A DNA stretch of 64,000 nucleotides from CAYLUN01 sp964386865 (GTDB lineage: Bacteria; Verrucomicrobiota; Kiritimatiellia; RFP12; UBA1067), in contig CAYLUN010000010.1 of the NCBI GenBank assembly GCA_964386865.1, positions 49,641 to 113,640 of the forward strand, given 5' to 3'. A program made the position numbers and the translations under genes. Position 1 is the first letter of the stretch. Each line of letters begins with the position of its first letter. Below are positions 26,202-36,108 of the stretch, piece by piece. The notes under the pieces are model-generated. The model had not been told where the DNA came from. It saw only the letters and a program-made list of their open reading frames with translations, and ran no database searches.

Positions 26202-28175
26202 ATGTGTAGGCGAGAGTCCGGTGTGCGGCGGATGTCGTGTGCGGCGGCGCTGATGGTGCTTGGCGCGGCGGCGCAAGGTGCGACGGCGGCGGAAAAGCCG
26301 AACGTGGTTTTCTTCCTTGTGGACGACATGGGGTGGATGGACTGCGGCGCGTACGGCTCGCAGTACTACGAGACGCCGAACATGGACCGGCTCGCGAAGC
26401 AGGGCATGCGCTTCACGCAGGCCTACGCGCAGCCGCTCTGCTCGCCCACGCGCGCGTCGATTCTCACGGGCCAATACGCGGCGCGCCACCGCATCACCAG
26501 CGCCTCGGGCCACCAGCCGCCGCAGGCGTCGGACGACGAGCTGATGCCCAAGGTCGCCCGGCCGAACGCGCCGCTGCTGATGCCGGAGAGCAAGAACTTC
26601 CTCGAGCCGTCGCAGATCACGCTGGCTGAGGCGCTGCGCGACGCCGGCTACCGCACGGCGCACATCGGCAAGTGGCACCTCGGGCTGACTCAACCCTATT
26701 GGCCGGAAAAGCAGGGCTTCGAGGTCGCCTTCCACGCCCAGCCGAGCCCCGGCCCGGCCAGCTACTTTTCGCCGTACGGCGTCGTTCCAGAGGGAGCGCC
26801 GAGCGCCAAACAGCACGTCGGCACGATCACCGACGGGCCGGCAGGCGAGTACATCACGGACCGGCTGACCGACGAGGCGGTCACGTTCATCGAGGGCAGC
26901 AAGAGCAAGCCCTTCTTCTTGAATCTCTGGCATCACGGCGTCCACGGGCCATGGGGGCACAAGGAGGCCTACACGGCGCAGTTCGCGAAGAAGGGCGACC
27001 CGCGCGGCGTGCAGGGCAACCCGCTCATGGCCTCGATGCTCAAGAGCGTCGACGAGAGCCTCGGCCGCATCATGGCCAAGCTCGATGAACTCAAGCTGGC
27101 GGACAACACGGTCATCGTCTTCTACTCCGACAACGGCGGTAACGTGCACAGCAACACGCCCGACGACGAGAAGGGCAAGCGGCGCAGGCCGGACGATACG
27201 CGGCTGCTGGACTGGCGCAAGTGGGCTGGTGACCGTCCGCCGACCTGCAACGCGCCGCTGCGCGACGGCAAGGGCCGGCTCTACGAGGGCGGCATCCGCG
27301 TGCCGCTCGTCGTCCGCTGGCCCGGCAAGGTTGCGGCGGGCGCGACAAACGACGCGGTCGTGGGCTGCGTCGACCTGTATCCCACGCTGCTCGACCTCGC
27401 CGGCGTGCCGGTTCCGGCGGCGCAGAAAGTGGACGGCGTGTCGTTCGCGCCGGTGCTGCGCGGCACGGGCGCGCTGACGCGTGAGGCGTACTTCACCTGG
27501 TTCCCGCACCTCGTGCCGGGCGTCGCGGTGCGCAAGGGCGACTGGAAGCTCATCCGGCGCTTCGAAGAGCGGCCGTCGGAGTACGAGGGCCTGTTCGAGC
27601 TGTTCAACCTGAAGGACGACCTCGGCGAAACGAAGAACCTGGCTGCAGCGATGCCGGACAAAGTGAAGGAGCTGGACGCGCTGATCGACGCCTTCGTGAA
27701 GGAGACGGGCGCGCTCTATCCGAAACCGAACCCGGCGTACAAGCCGCAGGCTGCGGTGACCGCGCCTGCAGCCGACCCGGCGCAGGGGCTGGTGCCCAAA
27801 TTCTGCAAGGCCACGGTGGCGGGCGGCGCGCTGCGCGTCGAGGCGGACGGGCGTAACCCGTTCCTTGGCACAGCGCAGGTGAAGGCACGTGGGCCGCTCA
27901 CGCTCGCGCTGCGCGCCCGCTGCGCGGCGGGCGGGCCGGGCAAAGTGCAGTGGGTCACCGGGGACAACGCCGATTTCACGGTGCCCGGCCAGACGGCCGA
28001 GTTCGCGCTGAAACCTGGCGCAGAGTGGCAGGATGTCACGATGGCGCTGCCGATCCAAGGTGCGCCGCGCATCGTGCGGCTCTACCTGCCCGCCGAAAAG
28101 GGGCCGGTCGAGGTCGCCTGGATCCGCTACCTGGACGCGTCCGGCAAGCCGGTGCGCGTGTGGACATTCCGTTGA
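26202..28175 (+). CDS. S1-family sulfatase with C-terminal beta-sandwich, exported
   Basis: A 657-residue sulfatase acting on sulfate esters outside the cytoplasm. The start ATG 26202 is supported by GAGGAGGTG. The signal peptide ends near GATAA. The catalytic signature CSPTRASILTGQYAARH (about residue 82) holds the Cys converted to formylglycine. Metal ligands are in VDDMGWMD and in FYSDNGGN near residue 308. A C-terminal domain of about 120 residues (VAGGALRVEADGRNPF onward) is beta-rich and may bind carbohydrate. Maturation requires an FGE or anSME; none with intact active-site Cys is present in this window. Confidence 0.9.
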   Translation: MCRRESGVRRMSCAAALMVLGAAAQGATAAEKPNVVFFLVDDMGWMDCGAYGSQYYETPNMDRLAKQGMRFTQAYAQPLCSPTRASILTGQYAARHRITSASGHQPPQASDDELMPKVARPNAPLLMPESKNFLEPSQITLAEALRDAGYRTAHIGKWHLGLTQPYWPEKQGFEVAFHAQPSPGPASYFSPYGVVPEGAPSAKQHVGTITDGPAGEYITDRLTDEAVTFIEGSKSKPFFLNLWHHGVHGPWGHKEAYTAQFAKKGDPRGVQGNPLMASMLKSVDESLGRIMAKLDELKLADNTVIVFYSDNGGNVHSNTPDDEKGKRRRPDDTRLLDWRKWAGDRPPTCNAPLRDGKGRLYEGGIRVPLVVRWPGKVAAGATNDAVVGCVDLYPTLLDLAGVPVPAAQKVDGVSFAPVLRGTGALTREAYFTWFPHLVPGVAVRKGDWKLIRRFEERPSEYEGLFELFNLKDDLGETKNLAAAMPDKVKELDALIDAFVKETGALYPKPNPAYKPQAAVTAPAADPAQGLVPKFCKATVAGGALRVEADGRNPFLGTAQVKARGPLTLALRARCAAGGPGKVQWVTGDNADFTVPGQTAEFALKPGAEWQDVTMALPIQGAPRIVRLYLPAEKGPVEVAWIRYLDASGKPVRVWTFR

Positions 28176-28201
28176 CAACGGAGCCGGGAGCTTGCTAAGA
28201 T
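28172..28201 (+). promoter_or_regulatory. Sigma70-type promoter TTGACA-18-TAAGAT
   Basis: The perfect -35 (28172-28177) overlaps the stop codon of the sulfatase gene and the -10 (28196-28201) follows after 18 bases. It would give the first HZSalpha-like gene a transcript of its own starting near 28208. Confidence 0.7.
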
Positions 28202-28265
28202 GTTTTTACTGGATGCAATTGGTTTTGGGGATTGAAACAAGCGAACGTACAACAGGGGGGCTGAC

Positions 28266-31200
28266 ATGCGTGCGCGGTTCATGGGGTTCGGTTATGCGGC
28301 ACTCGTGTTGGCCTGCTGTTTGCTGGGGCTTCGTGAGGCGTGTGCCGCGCCGTTGACCATCGAGGCCTCGGCCTTTGACCGCGGCAACGTGCGGGTGAGC
28401 GTAACGGGTCAACCCTATGCAGACGGCCCCGGCTGCATCTGGCACGGCGGCGCCTCGCCCGACAAGGCCGAGTACTACATCGAGTTTCCGGCAGACGGCG
28501 CTTATGCGCTCGAAGCCCTTTACGCGGCTCAGGACTCGCGGCCGGTCAACATTCTGCTGGATGACGTGGCGGTTCACACCGGCTTCACGTCGACAACGGG
28601 CGGCTGGACGACCAAGACCGCCCGGTGGGAGCGGCAGCTCGTCCTGACGAAGGTGGTCGCAGGGACACGGAAGCTGACGCTGCTGCGCAACGGCCCGATG
28701 CCGCATATCTGCGCGCTGAGGCTTGAGCCGACGCAGCCCCTTCCGGCGGGCCGGGCGCTTGAGCGAGCGTCGCCGGAGAGTGTGGCCGCACGGCTGAAGG
28801 AGGCCGCGCAGCGCGAGCGCGTCGCCGAGCTGCGCCAGAGGCTCTGCGCCTATGAGCCCAAGGCGGTGCGTCTGGCCTTAGACGATCTCGCGCAGACCTT
28901 TCCCGCGCGCGTCGATGCCTCCGCCGGGCGCCAAGCCGTGGAGGCGTACGAGCGCGAGCGAGAACGGATTGAGCAGGCGCTGGACAAGGGGCAGTGTCCT
29001 GATCCCGAGCCGCTGGAGACACGCATTGCGGCCGTACGCGCTGCGCTTCTGGCAAACCCGCTGCTGGATTTCGACCGGCTGCTGGTGGTGCGCCGTAACT
29101 TCCGCGGCGACCAGGCGCGGCAGGTCACGGGGGCTGGCGCGGGCTTCGTTCCGGCCGGCTGGCAGAACGCGGTCGGGATTCCGAAGCTGAAATGGGACAA
29201 CGAGATTGTGCTGCTCTCCGGCCTGCGCGGCACCCCGAAGGCGGAGGTTCTGCACAAGCCGGAGAACGGCCGGATCGTGCGCGACGTGTGCCTGGACTTT
29301 TCCGGCGACCGCCTGCTCTTCTCGAGCCGCTCCGAGACCGACCGGTGGTCCGTCTGTGAGCTAAACGTCGCCGACAAGAGCGTGAGCCAACTGACGCCGA
29401 CAAACTACCCGGACGTGGATTTCTTCGACGCCTGCTACCTGCCAAACGGCAAGGTTGTCATGGCTTCGACCGCGAACTACCAGGGCATTCCGTGCGTGGG
29501 CGGCAGCAGCCCAAGCTGCGGCCTTTACCTGCTCGATCCGGCCACGCAGGCCGTCCGGCAGCTGACCTTTGACCAGGATAACGACTACAGCCCGCGGGTT
29601 CTGAACGACGGGCGGGTGCTGTATCTCCGGTGGGAGTACAGCGACATCCCGCACTACTTCGCGCGCCGCCTGATGTCCATGAATCCGGACGGCACCGGAC
29701 AGCTGGCGCTGTACGGCAGCAACGGCTGGTTCCCGGTGGGCTTCCGCTTCGCCGCGCCGGTGCCGGGCAGCTCAGGCCGCCTGGCCGGAATCATCGCCGG
29801 GCACCACGAGTGCGGCGAGTTCGGGCGCATGGCCCTTCTGGATCCGGCACGCGCCTCGCACTATCCCTTCCGGTTCCGCCCGGATTCCAAGGTGTGGGGC
29901 GAGCGCGAGGCGAAGCCGGCGGACAGCCCGCGCCCCGACGGGCAGCGCGTGCGGATCAGGGAGGAGACGCCGTGCGTGGTGGTTCCGGAGATCCTGCCGG
30001 CGGACCAGACCGGCTGGGTGCAGCTCATTCCGGGTTTCGGTAAGACGGTCGCCGGCGTGGTCTGCGACGCGATCATGACCGATTACTACGCCAAGCAGAA
30101 CCCCGCGCTCACCGTTTCGGCCGGCGGCTTGCCGGCGGGCGACGCCGACTTTTATCGCAACGTCAAGCGAACAGCCACTCTGACCACGCATCCGTGCCCG
30201 CTGAGCGACAGGTACTTTCTGGTATCGCAGAAGAACCGCGACAACGACCTGTGGGGCATCTATCTGGTGGACGTGTTCGACAACGCCACGCTGCTCGCGG
30301 AAGCGGAGGGCGCGGCGCTGTTCGAGCCGGTACCCTTGCGCGCGCGCCCCAAGCCGCCCGTCATTCCGGACCGCACCGCGCCGGCGAGCCGGACCGCCGA
30401 CGTACACATCGCGGACCTCTACGCGGGGCCGGGGCTGCGGGGCGTGCCGCGCGGCACGGTCAGCCGGCTGCGCGTCTTCTCCTACCACTTCGGCTACAAC
30501 CAGAAGGCGGGGCCCGGCTACGTGGGGATGCAGTCGGGCTGGGACATGAAGCGGGTGCTGGGCACGGCGACCGTCGAGTCTGACGGGTCTGCGCACTTCC
30601 AGATTCCCGCCAACACGCCCGTCTCCCTCCAGCCGCTGGACCGCGAGGGCCAGGCGGTGCAACTGATGCGCACGTGGCTGGTCGGCATGCCGGGCGAGAG
30701 GGTCTCCTGCGTGGGCTGCCATGAGGAGCGCTCGACCACCCTGCCGCTGCAGCGCAGCCTCGCCAGCCAGCGGGCGGCTGAGGCGCTGGAGCCCTGGTGC
30801 GGCCCGCCGCGGCCGTTCGCCTTTGCGCACGAGGTCTACCCCGTGCTGGCGAAGTCTTGCGTCGGCTGCCATAGCGGCGCGGCGGCCGCAGGGCCGCGGA
30901 GCAAGCCGTCGTTCAAGGACGCCGACAGCGCCTATGCCGGGCTGCGGCCATACGTCCACGTGCCGGCCTTGGAGAGCGACATGGCGCTGCTGACGCCCAT
31001 GGAGTACCACGCGTCGACCAGCCCGCTGGTTCAGATGCTGGCGAAAGGGCATCACGGCGTGACGTGGTCCGCGCTGGGCGGCGAGGCCCGCGAGCGCCTG
31101 ACCTGCTGGATCGATCTGAACGCGCCGAACCGCGGGAGCTGGGCGCCGCCGGCGCATGCCGAGCGCAATCAGATCCAGCGCCGCCGCGAGCTGGCCGAGC

Positions 31201-32243
31201 GTTTCGCGCACGTCGAGGACAGTCCGGAGGCGGAGGGCCAGGAGATCGCGGAGCGGCTGCGGAGCGGCGAGCCTGTCCGCTTCGTCGCGCCGCCGCCCGA
31301 GGAGCCGGCCCGTCCGGACGGCCTGAAGGCGCAGGGCTTCCCGCTGGCGGCGTCCGAGGCGCGCCAGCTCCAGCAGGCGTCCGGCGCGGCGGTGCGGCGG
31401 ACGGTGGAGCTGGGTGACGGGGTCAGCCTGGCGCTGGTGCGAATCCCGGCAGGCGCCTTCGTGATGGGCAGCTTGGACGGGGCGCCGGATGAGCGGCCGC
31501 GCGCGGTGGTGCGCGTCGACCGGCCGTTCTGGATGGGCGTCACCGAGGTGGACAACGCGCAGTACGCGGCGTTCGATCCGGCGCACGACACGCGCTACGT
31601 CGACATGCACGGGATCAACCGCGTCACGCCGGGCTACATCGCCAACCACCCCGAGCAGCCCGTCGCGCGGGTCTCGTGGGAGGAGGCCCAGCGGTTCTGC
31701 GCGTGGCTGAGCCGGAAAGCCGGGCTGAAGGTGACGCTGCCCACCGAGGCCCAGTGGGAGTGGGCCGCGCGCGCCGGGGCGGAGACGCCGTTCTTCTACG
31801 GCACGCAGGAGGCGGACTTCGGCCGCTTCGCCAATTTGGCCGACCGCTCGCTGCGCTGGTTTGACACAAGCTGGGAGGGCCGCGGCAGCCTGCTGCAGAA
31901 GCGCTTCGCCTACCCGGAGAACAACAACCTCCCGCTGCGCGACGAACGCTTCAGCGACGGCTGGTTTGTGGTGGACTATTGCGGGCGGATCGAGGCCAAC
32001 GCGTGGGGGCTGAAGGACATGGTCGGGAACGTCAGCGAGTGGACGCGCTCGGACTACCGGCCCTATCCCTACCGCGACGGTGACGGACGGAACGGCGAAG
32101 CGAGCCCTGAGCGGAAAGTGGCCCGAGGCGGCTCGTGGGCCGACCGCCCCGCCGACGCAGGCGCCTCCGTGCGCCGCGCCTACCAGCCGTGGCAGAGAGT
32201 CTACAATGTCGGCTTTCGCGTGAGCGCGGAGGCGAACGACTAG
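28266..32243 (+). CDS. HZSalpha-like propeller dihaem protein A with C-terminal SUMF1 domain
   Basis: A 1325-residue exported protein. After a signal peptide (ending near CAA) come a beta-sandwich domain (about 28-155), a helical segment, a PD40 propeller (about 300-640; NDGRVLYLRWEYSD near 447) and an HZSalpha middle-domain-like region (about 700-830) with GTATVESDGSAHFQIP and the first haem site CVGCH (815-819). A second site CVGCH follows at 865-869, then GHHGV and CWIDLNAP. Residues about 1045-1320 are a SUMF1/FGE-type fold, with PTEAQWEWAARAGAE and ARGGSW. The two catalytic Cys of true formylglycine-generating enzymes are absent (SVRRAYQP replaces them), so it is not an FGE. It has its own promoter; IclR-1 follows by 12 bases. 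Confidence 0.85.
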   Translation: MRARFMGFGYAALVLACCLLGLREACAAPLTIEASAFDRGNVRVSVTGQPYADGPGCIWHGGASPDKAEYYIEFPADGAYALEALYAAQDSRPVNILLDDVAVHTGFTSTTGGWTTKTARWERQLVLTKVVAGTRKLTLLRNGPMPHICALRLEPTQPLPAGRALERASPESVAARLKEAAQRERVAELRQRLCAYEPKAVRLALDDLAQTFPARVDASAGRQAVEAYERERERIEQALDKGQCPDPEPLETRIAAVRAALLANPLLDFDRLLVVRRNFRGDQARQVTGAGAGFVPAGWQNAVGIPKLKWDNEIVLLSGLRGTPKAEVLHKPENGRIVRDVCLDFSGDRLLFSSRSETDRWSVCELNVADKSVSQLTPTNYPDVDFFDACYLPNGKVVMASTANYQGIPCVGGSSPSCGLYLLDPATQAVRQLTFDQDNDYSPRVLNDGRVLYLRWEYSDIPHYFARRLMSMNPDGTGQLALYGSNGWFPVGFRFAAPVPGSSGRLAGIIAGHHECGEFGRMALLDPARASHYPFRFRPDSKVWGEREAKPADSPRPDGQRVRIREETPCVVVPEILPADQTGWVQLIPGFGKTVAGVVCDAIMTDYYAKQNPALTVSAGGLPAGDADFYRNVKRTATLTTHPCPLSDRYFLVSQKNRDNDLWGIYLVDVFDNATLLAEAEGAALFEPVPLRARPKPPVIPDRTAPASRTADVHIADLYAGPGLRGVPRGTVSRLRVFSYHFGYNQKAGPGYVGMQSGWDMKRVLGTATVESDGSAHFQIPANTPVSLQPLDREGQAVQLMRTWLVGMPGERVSCVGCHEERSTTLPLQRSLASQRAAEALEPWCGPPRPFAFAHEVYPVLAKSCVGCHSGAAAAGPRSKPSFKDADSAYAGLRPYVHVPALESDMALLTPMEYHASTSPLVQMLAKGHHGVTWSALGGEARERLTCWIDLNAPNRGSWAPPAHAERNQIQRRRELAERFAHVEDSPEAEGQEIAERLRSGEPVRFVAPPPEEPARPDGLKAQGFPLAASEARQLQQASGAAVRRTVELGDGVSLALVRIPAGAFVMGSLDGAPDERPRAVVRVDRPFWMGVTEVDNAQYAAFDPAHDTRYVDMHGINRVTPGYIANHPEQPVARVSWEEAQRFCAWLSRKAGLKVTLPTEAQWEWAARAGAETPFFYGTQEADFGRFANLADRSLRWFDTSWEGRGSLLQKRFAYPENNNLPLRDERFSDGWFVVDYCGRIEANAWGLKDMVGNVSEWTRSDYRPYPYRDGDGRNGEASPERKVARGGSWADRPADAGASVRRAYQPWQRVYNVGFRVSAEAND

Positions 32244-32255
32244 TGGGGAGCGCGT

Positions 32256-33047
32256 ATGGCTGACAAGAAACCAAACTACGATGTGCCGAGCCTGAAGACA
32301 GGCTTTGAAATGCTCGAGTTCCTCTCGCGCCATCCGCGCGGGCGGCTGCTGACGGAGGTCGCCGAGGAGCTGTCATGCCCTGTCTCCAGCGCCTACCGCA
32401 TCGCCGTGGCGCTGGAGAATCTGGGCCTGCTGTCGCGCGACCCGGAGACGAAGCAGATGCGTCTCACTAACAAGCTCTTGCAGATCGGCCAGCGTGCCAT
32501 CACGGAGACCAACTTGGTGGAGCACGCGCTGGACCTCATGCGCGAGCTGCGCGACCGCGTGCAGGACACCGTGCTTATCGGCGTGCGCGAGGGCAAGGAG
32601 GTCATCGTGCTGGACGAGGCCATCGGCACGCGCATGTTCTGCTTCGTCTCCAAGCTCGGCTACCGCATCGGCGTCTCCTGTTCCGCGCCCGGCAAGGCGA
32701 TCCTCGCCTTCCTGCCCGCACACGAGCGCGACGAGCTGATCGCCGCAATCAAGTTCATCCGCTACAATGAGCGGACAATTACGTCGAAGGAACAGTTGCG
32801 CCGCGAACTGGCCGGGGTAGTTGAGAAGGGCTACGCCTTCGACGACAGCGAGCAGTTCGAGGGCATCTACTGCATCGGCGCGCCGGTGTTCGACCGCAGC
32901 GGCTATCCGGTCGCGGCCGTGTGGACAACCGGGCTGATGATGAATATCGACCGGAAACACATTCCGGAGATCGGCGCGACCGTCAGAGCCCACGCCGACC
33001 GCATCTCGGCACGCTTGGGGTATAACAAGGGAAGGACGTTCGAATGA
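32256..33047 (+). CDS. IclR-family transcriptional regulator 1
   Basis: A 263-residue regulator. The N-terminal winged helix (VPSLKTGFEMLEFLSRHPRG with LTEVAEELSCPVSSAYRI, residues 10-75) precedes an IclR effector domain (about 90-255; GVREGKEVIVLDE, CSAPGKAILAFLP and GYAFDDSEQFEGIYCIGAPV). It has a GGGGAG leader. Its stop overlaps the ATG of HZSalpha-like protein B (ATGA), indicating translational coupling. It and IclR-2 share the N-terminal YDVP.L(K/R).G string. It probably senses an aromatic or sugar-derived ligand, as other IclR proteins do. Confidence 0.9.
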   Translation: MADKKPNYDVPSLKTGFEMLEFLSRHPRGRLLTEVAEELSCPVSSAYRIAVALENLGLLSRDPETKQMRLTNKLLQIGQRAITETNLVEHALDLMRELRDRVQDTVLIGVREGKEVIVLDEAIGTRMFCFVSKLGYRIGVSCSAPGKAILAFLPAHERDELIAAIKFIRYNERTITSKEQLRRELAGVVEKGYAFDDSEQFEGIYCIGAPVFDRSGYPVAAVWTTGLMMNIDRKHIPEIGATVRAHADRISARLGYNKGRTFE

Positions 33048-36043
33048 ATCATGGACTATGGGCGGGCATGGTGGCGCTGGGAACGCTGGCTGTGATGGAC
33101 TCTGCGGTCGCAGGGCCGCGCGTGCGCGTCGAGGAAGAAGCGCGCAAGGCGTTGACGGTGACGGCGGATCCCGTCAGCACGAATGCTGTCACGTCCATCG
33201 CCTTTCCGGCGCAGCAGGCCAAGGTTGTCCGGCTGGTGATTCGCACGACCCACGGCGGCGCGGCGTGTCTGGACGAGCTGGAGCTTTACGCGCCGGACGG
33301 GAAGGAGAACCTCGCGCTTGCCTCGCGCGGCGCGGTGGCGCGCGCCTCCTCCGTGATTTCCGGCTATGCGATCCACGCCGTCGCGCATCTGAACGACGGA
33401 CAGGCCGGGAACGACCACAGCTGGATCGCCGCGACACCGAATGAGGAGTGGGCGGAGATTGAGCTGCCGCAGGCGACCCTGGTCTCTCGGGTTGACTTCT
33501 CGCGTGACCGCACGGGGAAGTTTACCGACCGGCATCCGAAGGATGTTGAGATCAGAATGTCCATGGACGGCAAGGCTTGGACAACGGTTTCCAAAGCCAC
33601 GTGCGTGAATAATAAGAAGCAGTCCTCATTAACGCTGCCGGCTTCGGCGCTGAAGGAACCGACGTGGAAGGGCGTTGTGGAATACGCCTTCCGGTGTGAG
33701 CGCGACACGTGGGGGCGGATGGACGCGAAGGATGAACTCTCGCCGCTGCTTAAGGATCGTCCGGCCGTTCCCGGCGGTGCGCCGTACTGGGGACGCGTCG
33801 CGCGGCTGTCGGCGGTCGAACGCGCGCTCGTTCAGTTCGAGGAGATGACCGCACGCCTCGCCGCGCAGGGCCTGGCGGTCGCGAAGGAGCAAGGCGAACT
33901 GGCGGCGCTGCGCGCCCGCGTGAAGTCGGAAGGGGAGTCAGACGCGCTCTATCTCGCGGCGCGATACGCCAAACGCCGGCTTTTCTTCCGCGATCCGCGG
34001 CTGGCGCCGGCGGGGCGCGTGCTCTTTGCGAAGCAGCATCCGCTCGAGCCCTCGCACAACTACAGCGAGCATATGGACGGCAAATACGTCGCAGGCGGCG
34101 GCGTCTATGTGCTGCACGTCCCGCGCGACGCGGAAGACCGGCTTGACCCCGCGTCCGCAGAGGTGGAGATGCTGTTCGACGGCTCGGCTGGAATCGTGCG
34201 ACATCCGGTTTCCGACGTTGACGGGCAGACCCTCTTTTTCGCCTACCGGCCCGAAAAGCCCGAGGTGGAGGGCTGGTTGCCCTACTGGCACCTGTGGACG
34301 ATGCGCGCGGACGGCAGCGGGGCGCGCAAGCTCACCGAGGGGCCCTTTCACGATTTCGATCCTGTGCCGCTGCCCGACGGCGGGCTGGGTTTTATCTCCA
34401 CCCGCTGCGTCTCGCGCTTCCTCTGCTGGCAGCCGCAGGCTTACGTGCTTTATCGCATGAAGCGCGACGGCACAGACATGAAACGTCTTTCCCATGCCAA
34501 CCTCAGCGAGTGGGATCCGGCCGTGACCCGCGACGGGCGTATTTTATGGACGCGCTCCGAATATCTGGATAAGGGAGCGGACTTCGGGCACACGCTGTGG
34601 TCGATCCGCCCCGACGGAACCCATCCCGAGTTGGTCTTTGGCAATAACACACCCTACTGCTACGGCCATGCGCGCGAGGTGCCAGACAGCCAGGAGATCG
34701 TTTGCACGCTCATCACGCACGGCGATCATCAGGGGCCCATTGCGCTGATCGACCGGTCGAAGGGGCTGTATGAGACCGCCGCGATCACCAGCATCACGCC
34801 TGACACTAGGCCGCGGTATCAGATGGACCGTTCGCATCAGGAGACCTTCCGTTATCCCGAGCCCGTCTCGCGCGACCACGTTCTGGTCAGCCACAGCCCC
34901 GGGCCGCGCTCGCACTGGGGACTGTATGTCATCGACCGTTATGGCAACCGCGAGCTGCTCTACCTCGACCCAGCGATCAGCAGTAAAAAGCCTTCGCTGC
35001 TGCGCGCGCGTGTCAGTCCGCCGGTGCTGCAGGATGTGACGGATGCGAAGTTGGCGGCGCAGGGCTTAGGCCAGTTCACCGTGCAAGACGTCTACGAGGG
35101 CTTGGGAAGCAGCGTGCCGCGCGGATGCGCCAAGTACTTGCAGGTTTCTCACGAGGTGCCGCCCATGCTCGAAAAGCTGCAATGCGGCGAATACCGGAGC
35201 ACGCATCCGCCCTTCACGGACTTCTACGCAACGCCAGTCCACAAGGTCAAAGGGCCCGCCCATGAGATCGTGACCCGCACGCAGAATGCGCTGGGCGCGC
35301 ATGCGTTCCGGCAGGGCAGCGCGGTCGCCAGCTCGAACGGACTCATCACGGTGACCGAGCGTGCGGGCTGGCCGAGTTACGTCGCCAAGGCCGTGATCGG
35401 CACCGTGCCCATTTCCGAAGACGGGTCCGTGAACTTCACGGCCCCTGCGGGCAACGTTCTCTACTTCCAGCTGCTCGACGAGAACTACAACGAGATCCAG
35501 CGCATGCGCAGCGTCGTCCAGCTCCAGCCGGGCGAGCGACGCAGTTGCGTCGGGTGCCACGACGATCGCCTGCAGCTTCCGACGATGAAGCAGACCACGA
35601 AGGCGCTTGCGCAGGCGGTGCGCGCGCTTGAGCCGCCGCCGTGGGGCTCGCAGCCATTCGGCTACGAGCGCGTTGTCCAGCCGGTGCTGGACAAGCGGTG
35701 CGTCTCCTGCCACGACGGCTCGAAAAAGGAGCGGCTTGACCTGCGCGGACAGCTGGACGCCGAGCTCGTTCCCACGTCCTACCGCACGCTGGTGTCCGGC
35801 GGCTGGGTTCACTATTTCGACTGGATATACGGTGCGCGCCCGTTCAAAGCGGAGCCTCTGACCTTCGGCACGCTGCGTAGCCGCCTGTTTGAAGCGCTGG
35901 AGAAGAAACAGCACCGTGACGTCAAGCTGAGCACGGATGAAATGCGGGCGCTGAAGGCTTGGGTGGATCTCAACTGTCCGCTGTGGCCCGATTACATCTA
36001 CCGTCTGGACCGGGCACCGAAACAGGCGGCGAATGCCCAATAG
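33044..36043 (+). CDS. HZSalpha-like propeller dihaem protein B with N-terminal discoidin domain
   Basis: A 999-residue exported protein. The signal peptide is MNHGLWAGMVALGTLAVMDS then AVAG. Residues about 55-190 are an F5/8 type C (discoidin) domain (DELELYAPDGKENLA, AEIELPQATLVSRVDFSRD). The PD40 propeller spans about 340-660 (RDGRILWTRSEY near 500), with an HZSalpha-like middle domain about 690-830 (GTVPISEDGSVNFTAPAG). Haem sites are CVGCH at 835-839 and CVSCH at 886-890, followed by KQHRDVKLS and AWVDLNCP. Discoidin domains often bind glycans. Its ATG overlaps the IclR-1 stop. The ORF tail is followed by a VapBC-type module. Confidence 0.85.
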   Translation: MNHGLWAGMVALGTLAVMDSAVAGPRVRVEEEARKALTVTADPVSTNAVTSIAFPAQQAKVVRLVIRTTHGGAACLDELELYAPDGKENLALASRGAVARASSVISGYAIHAVAHLNDGQAGNDHSWIAATPNEEWAEIELPQATLVSRVDFSRDRTGKFTDRHPKDVEIRMSMDGKAWTTVSKATCVNNKKQSSLTLPASALKEPTWKGVVEYAFRCERDTWGRMDAKDELSPLLKDRPAVPGGAPYWGRVARLSAVERALVQFEEMTARLAAQGLAVAKEQGELAALRARVKSEGESDALYLAARYAKRRLFFRDPRLAPAGRVLFAKQHPLEPSHNYSEHMDGKYVAGGGVYVLHVPRDAEDRLDPASAEVEMLFDGSAGIVRHPVSDVDGQTLFFAYRPEKPEVEGWLPYWHLWTMRADGSGARKLTEGPFHDFDPVPLPDGGLGFISTRCVSRFLCWQPQAYVLYRMKRDGTDMKRLSHANLSEWDPAVTRDGRILWTRSEYLDKGADFGHTLWSIRPDGTHPELVFGNNTPYCYGHAREVPDSQEIVCTLITHGDHQGPIALIDRSKGLYETAAITSITPDTRPRYQMDRSHQETFRYPEPVSRDHVLVSHSPGPRSHWGLYVIDRYGNRELLYLDPAISSKKPSLLRARVSPPVLQDVTDAKLAAQGLGQFTVQDVYEGLGSSVPRGCAKYLQVSHEVPPMLEKLQCGEYRSTHPPFTDFYATPVHKVKGPAHEIVTRTQNALGAHAFRQGSAVASSNGLITVTERAGWPSYVAKAVIGTVPISEDGSVNFTAPAGNVLYFQLLDENYNEIQRMRSVVQLQPGERRSCVGCHDDRLQLPTMKQTTKALAQAVRALEPPPWGSQPFGYERVVQPVLDKRCVSCHDGSKKERLDLRGQLDAELVPTSYRTLVSGGWVHYFDWIYGARPFKAEPLTFGTLRSRLFEALEKKQHRDVKLSTDEMRALKAWVDLNCPLWPDYIYRLDRAPKQAANAQ

Positions 36044-36072
36044 CCCTTCGCCTTGGTTCCCCGGTTCCTCAT

Positions 36073-36101
36073 TTGACAGTGACAATGCCATTTGGTATTA
36101 T
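36073..36101 (+). promoter_or_regulatory. Consensus promoter TTGACA-17-TATTAT, likely leaderless start
   Basis: The perfect -35 (36073) and near-perfect -10 (36096) have 17-base spacing. The antitoxin ATG (36109) is 8 bases after the -10, where transcription should begin, and there is no Shine-Dalgarno. The mRNA is therefore probably leaderless. Confidence 0.8.
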
Positions 36102-36108
36102 AAATGTC

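Noticed and set aside
29772..32333. An 853-codon minus-strand open frame
   Set aside because: Antisense shadow of HZSalpha-like protein A; the plus strand carries clear haem, propeller and SUMF1 motifs.
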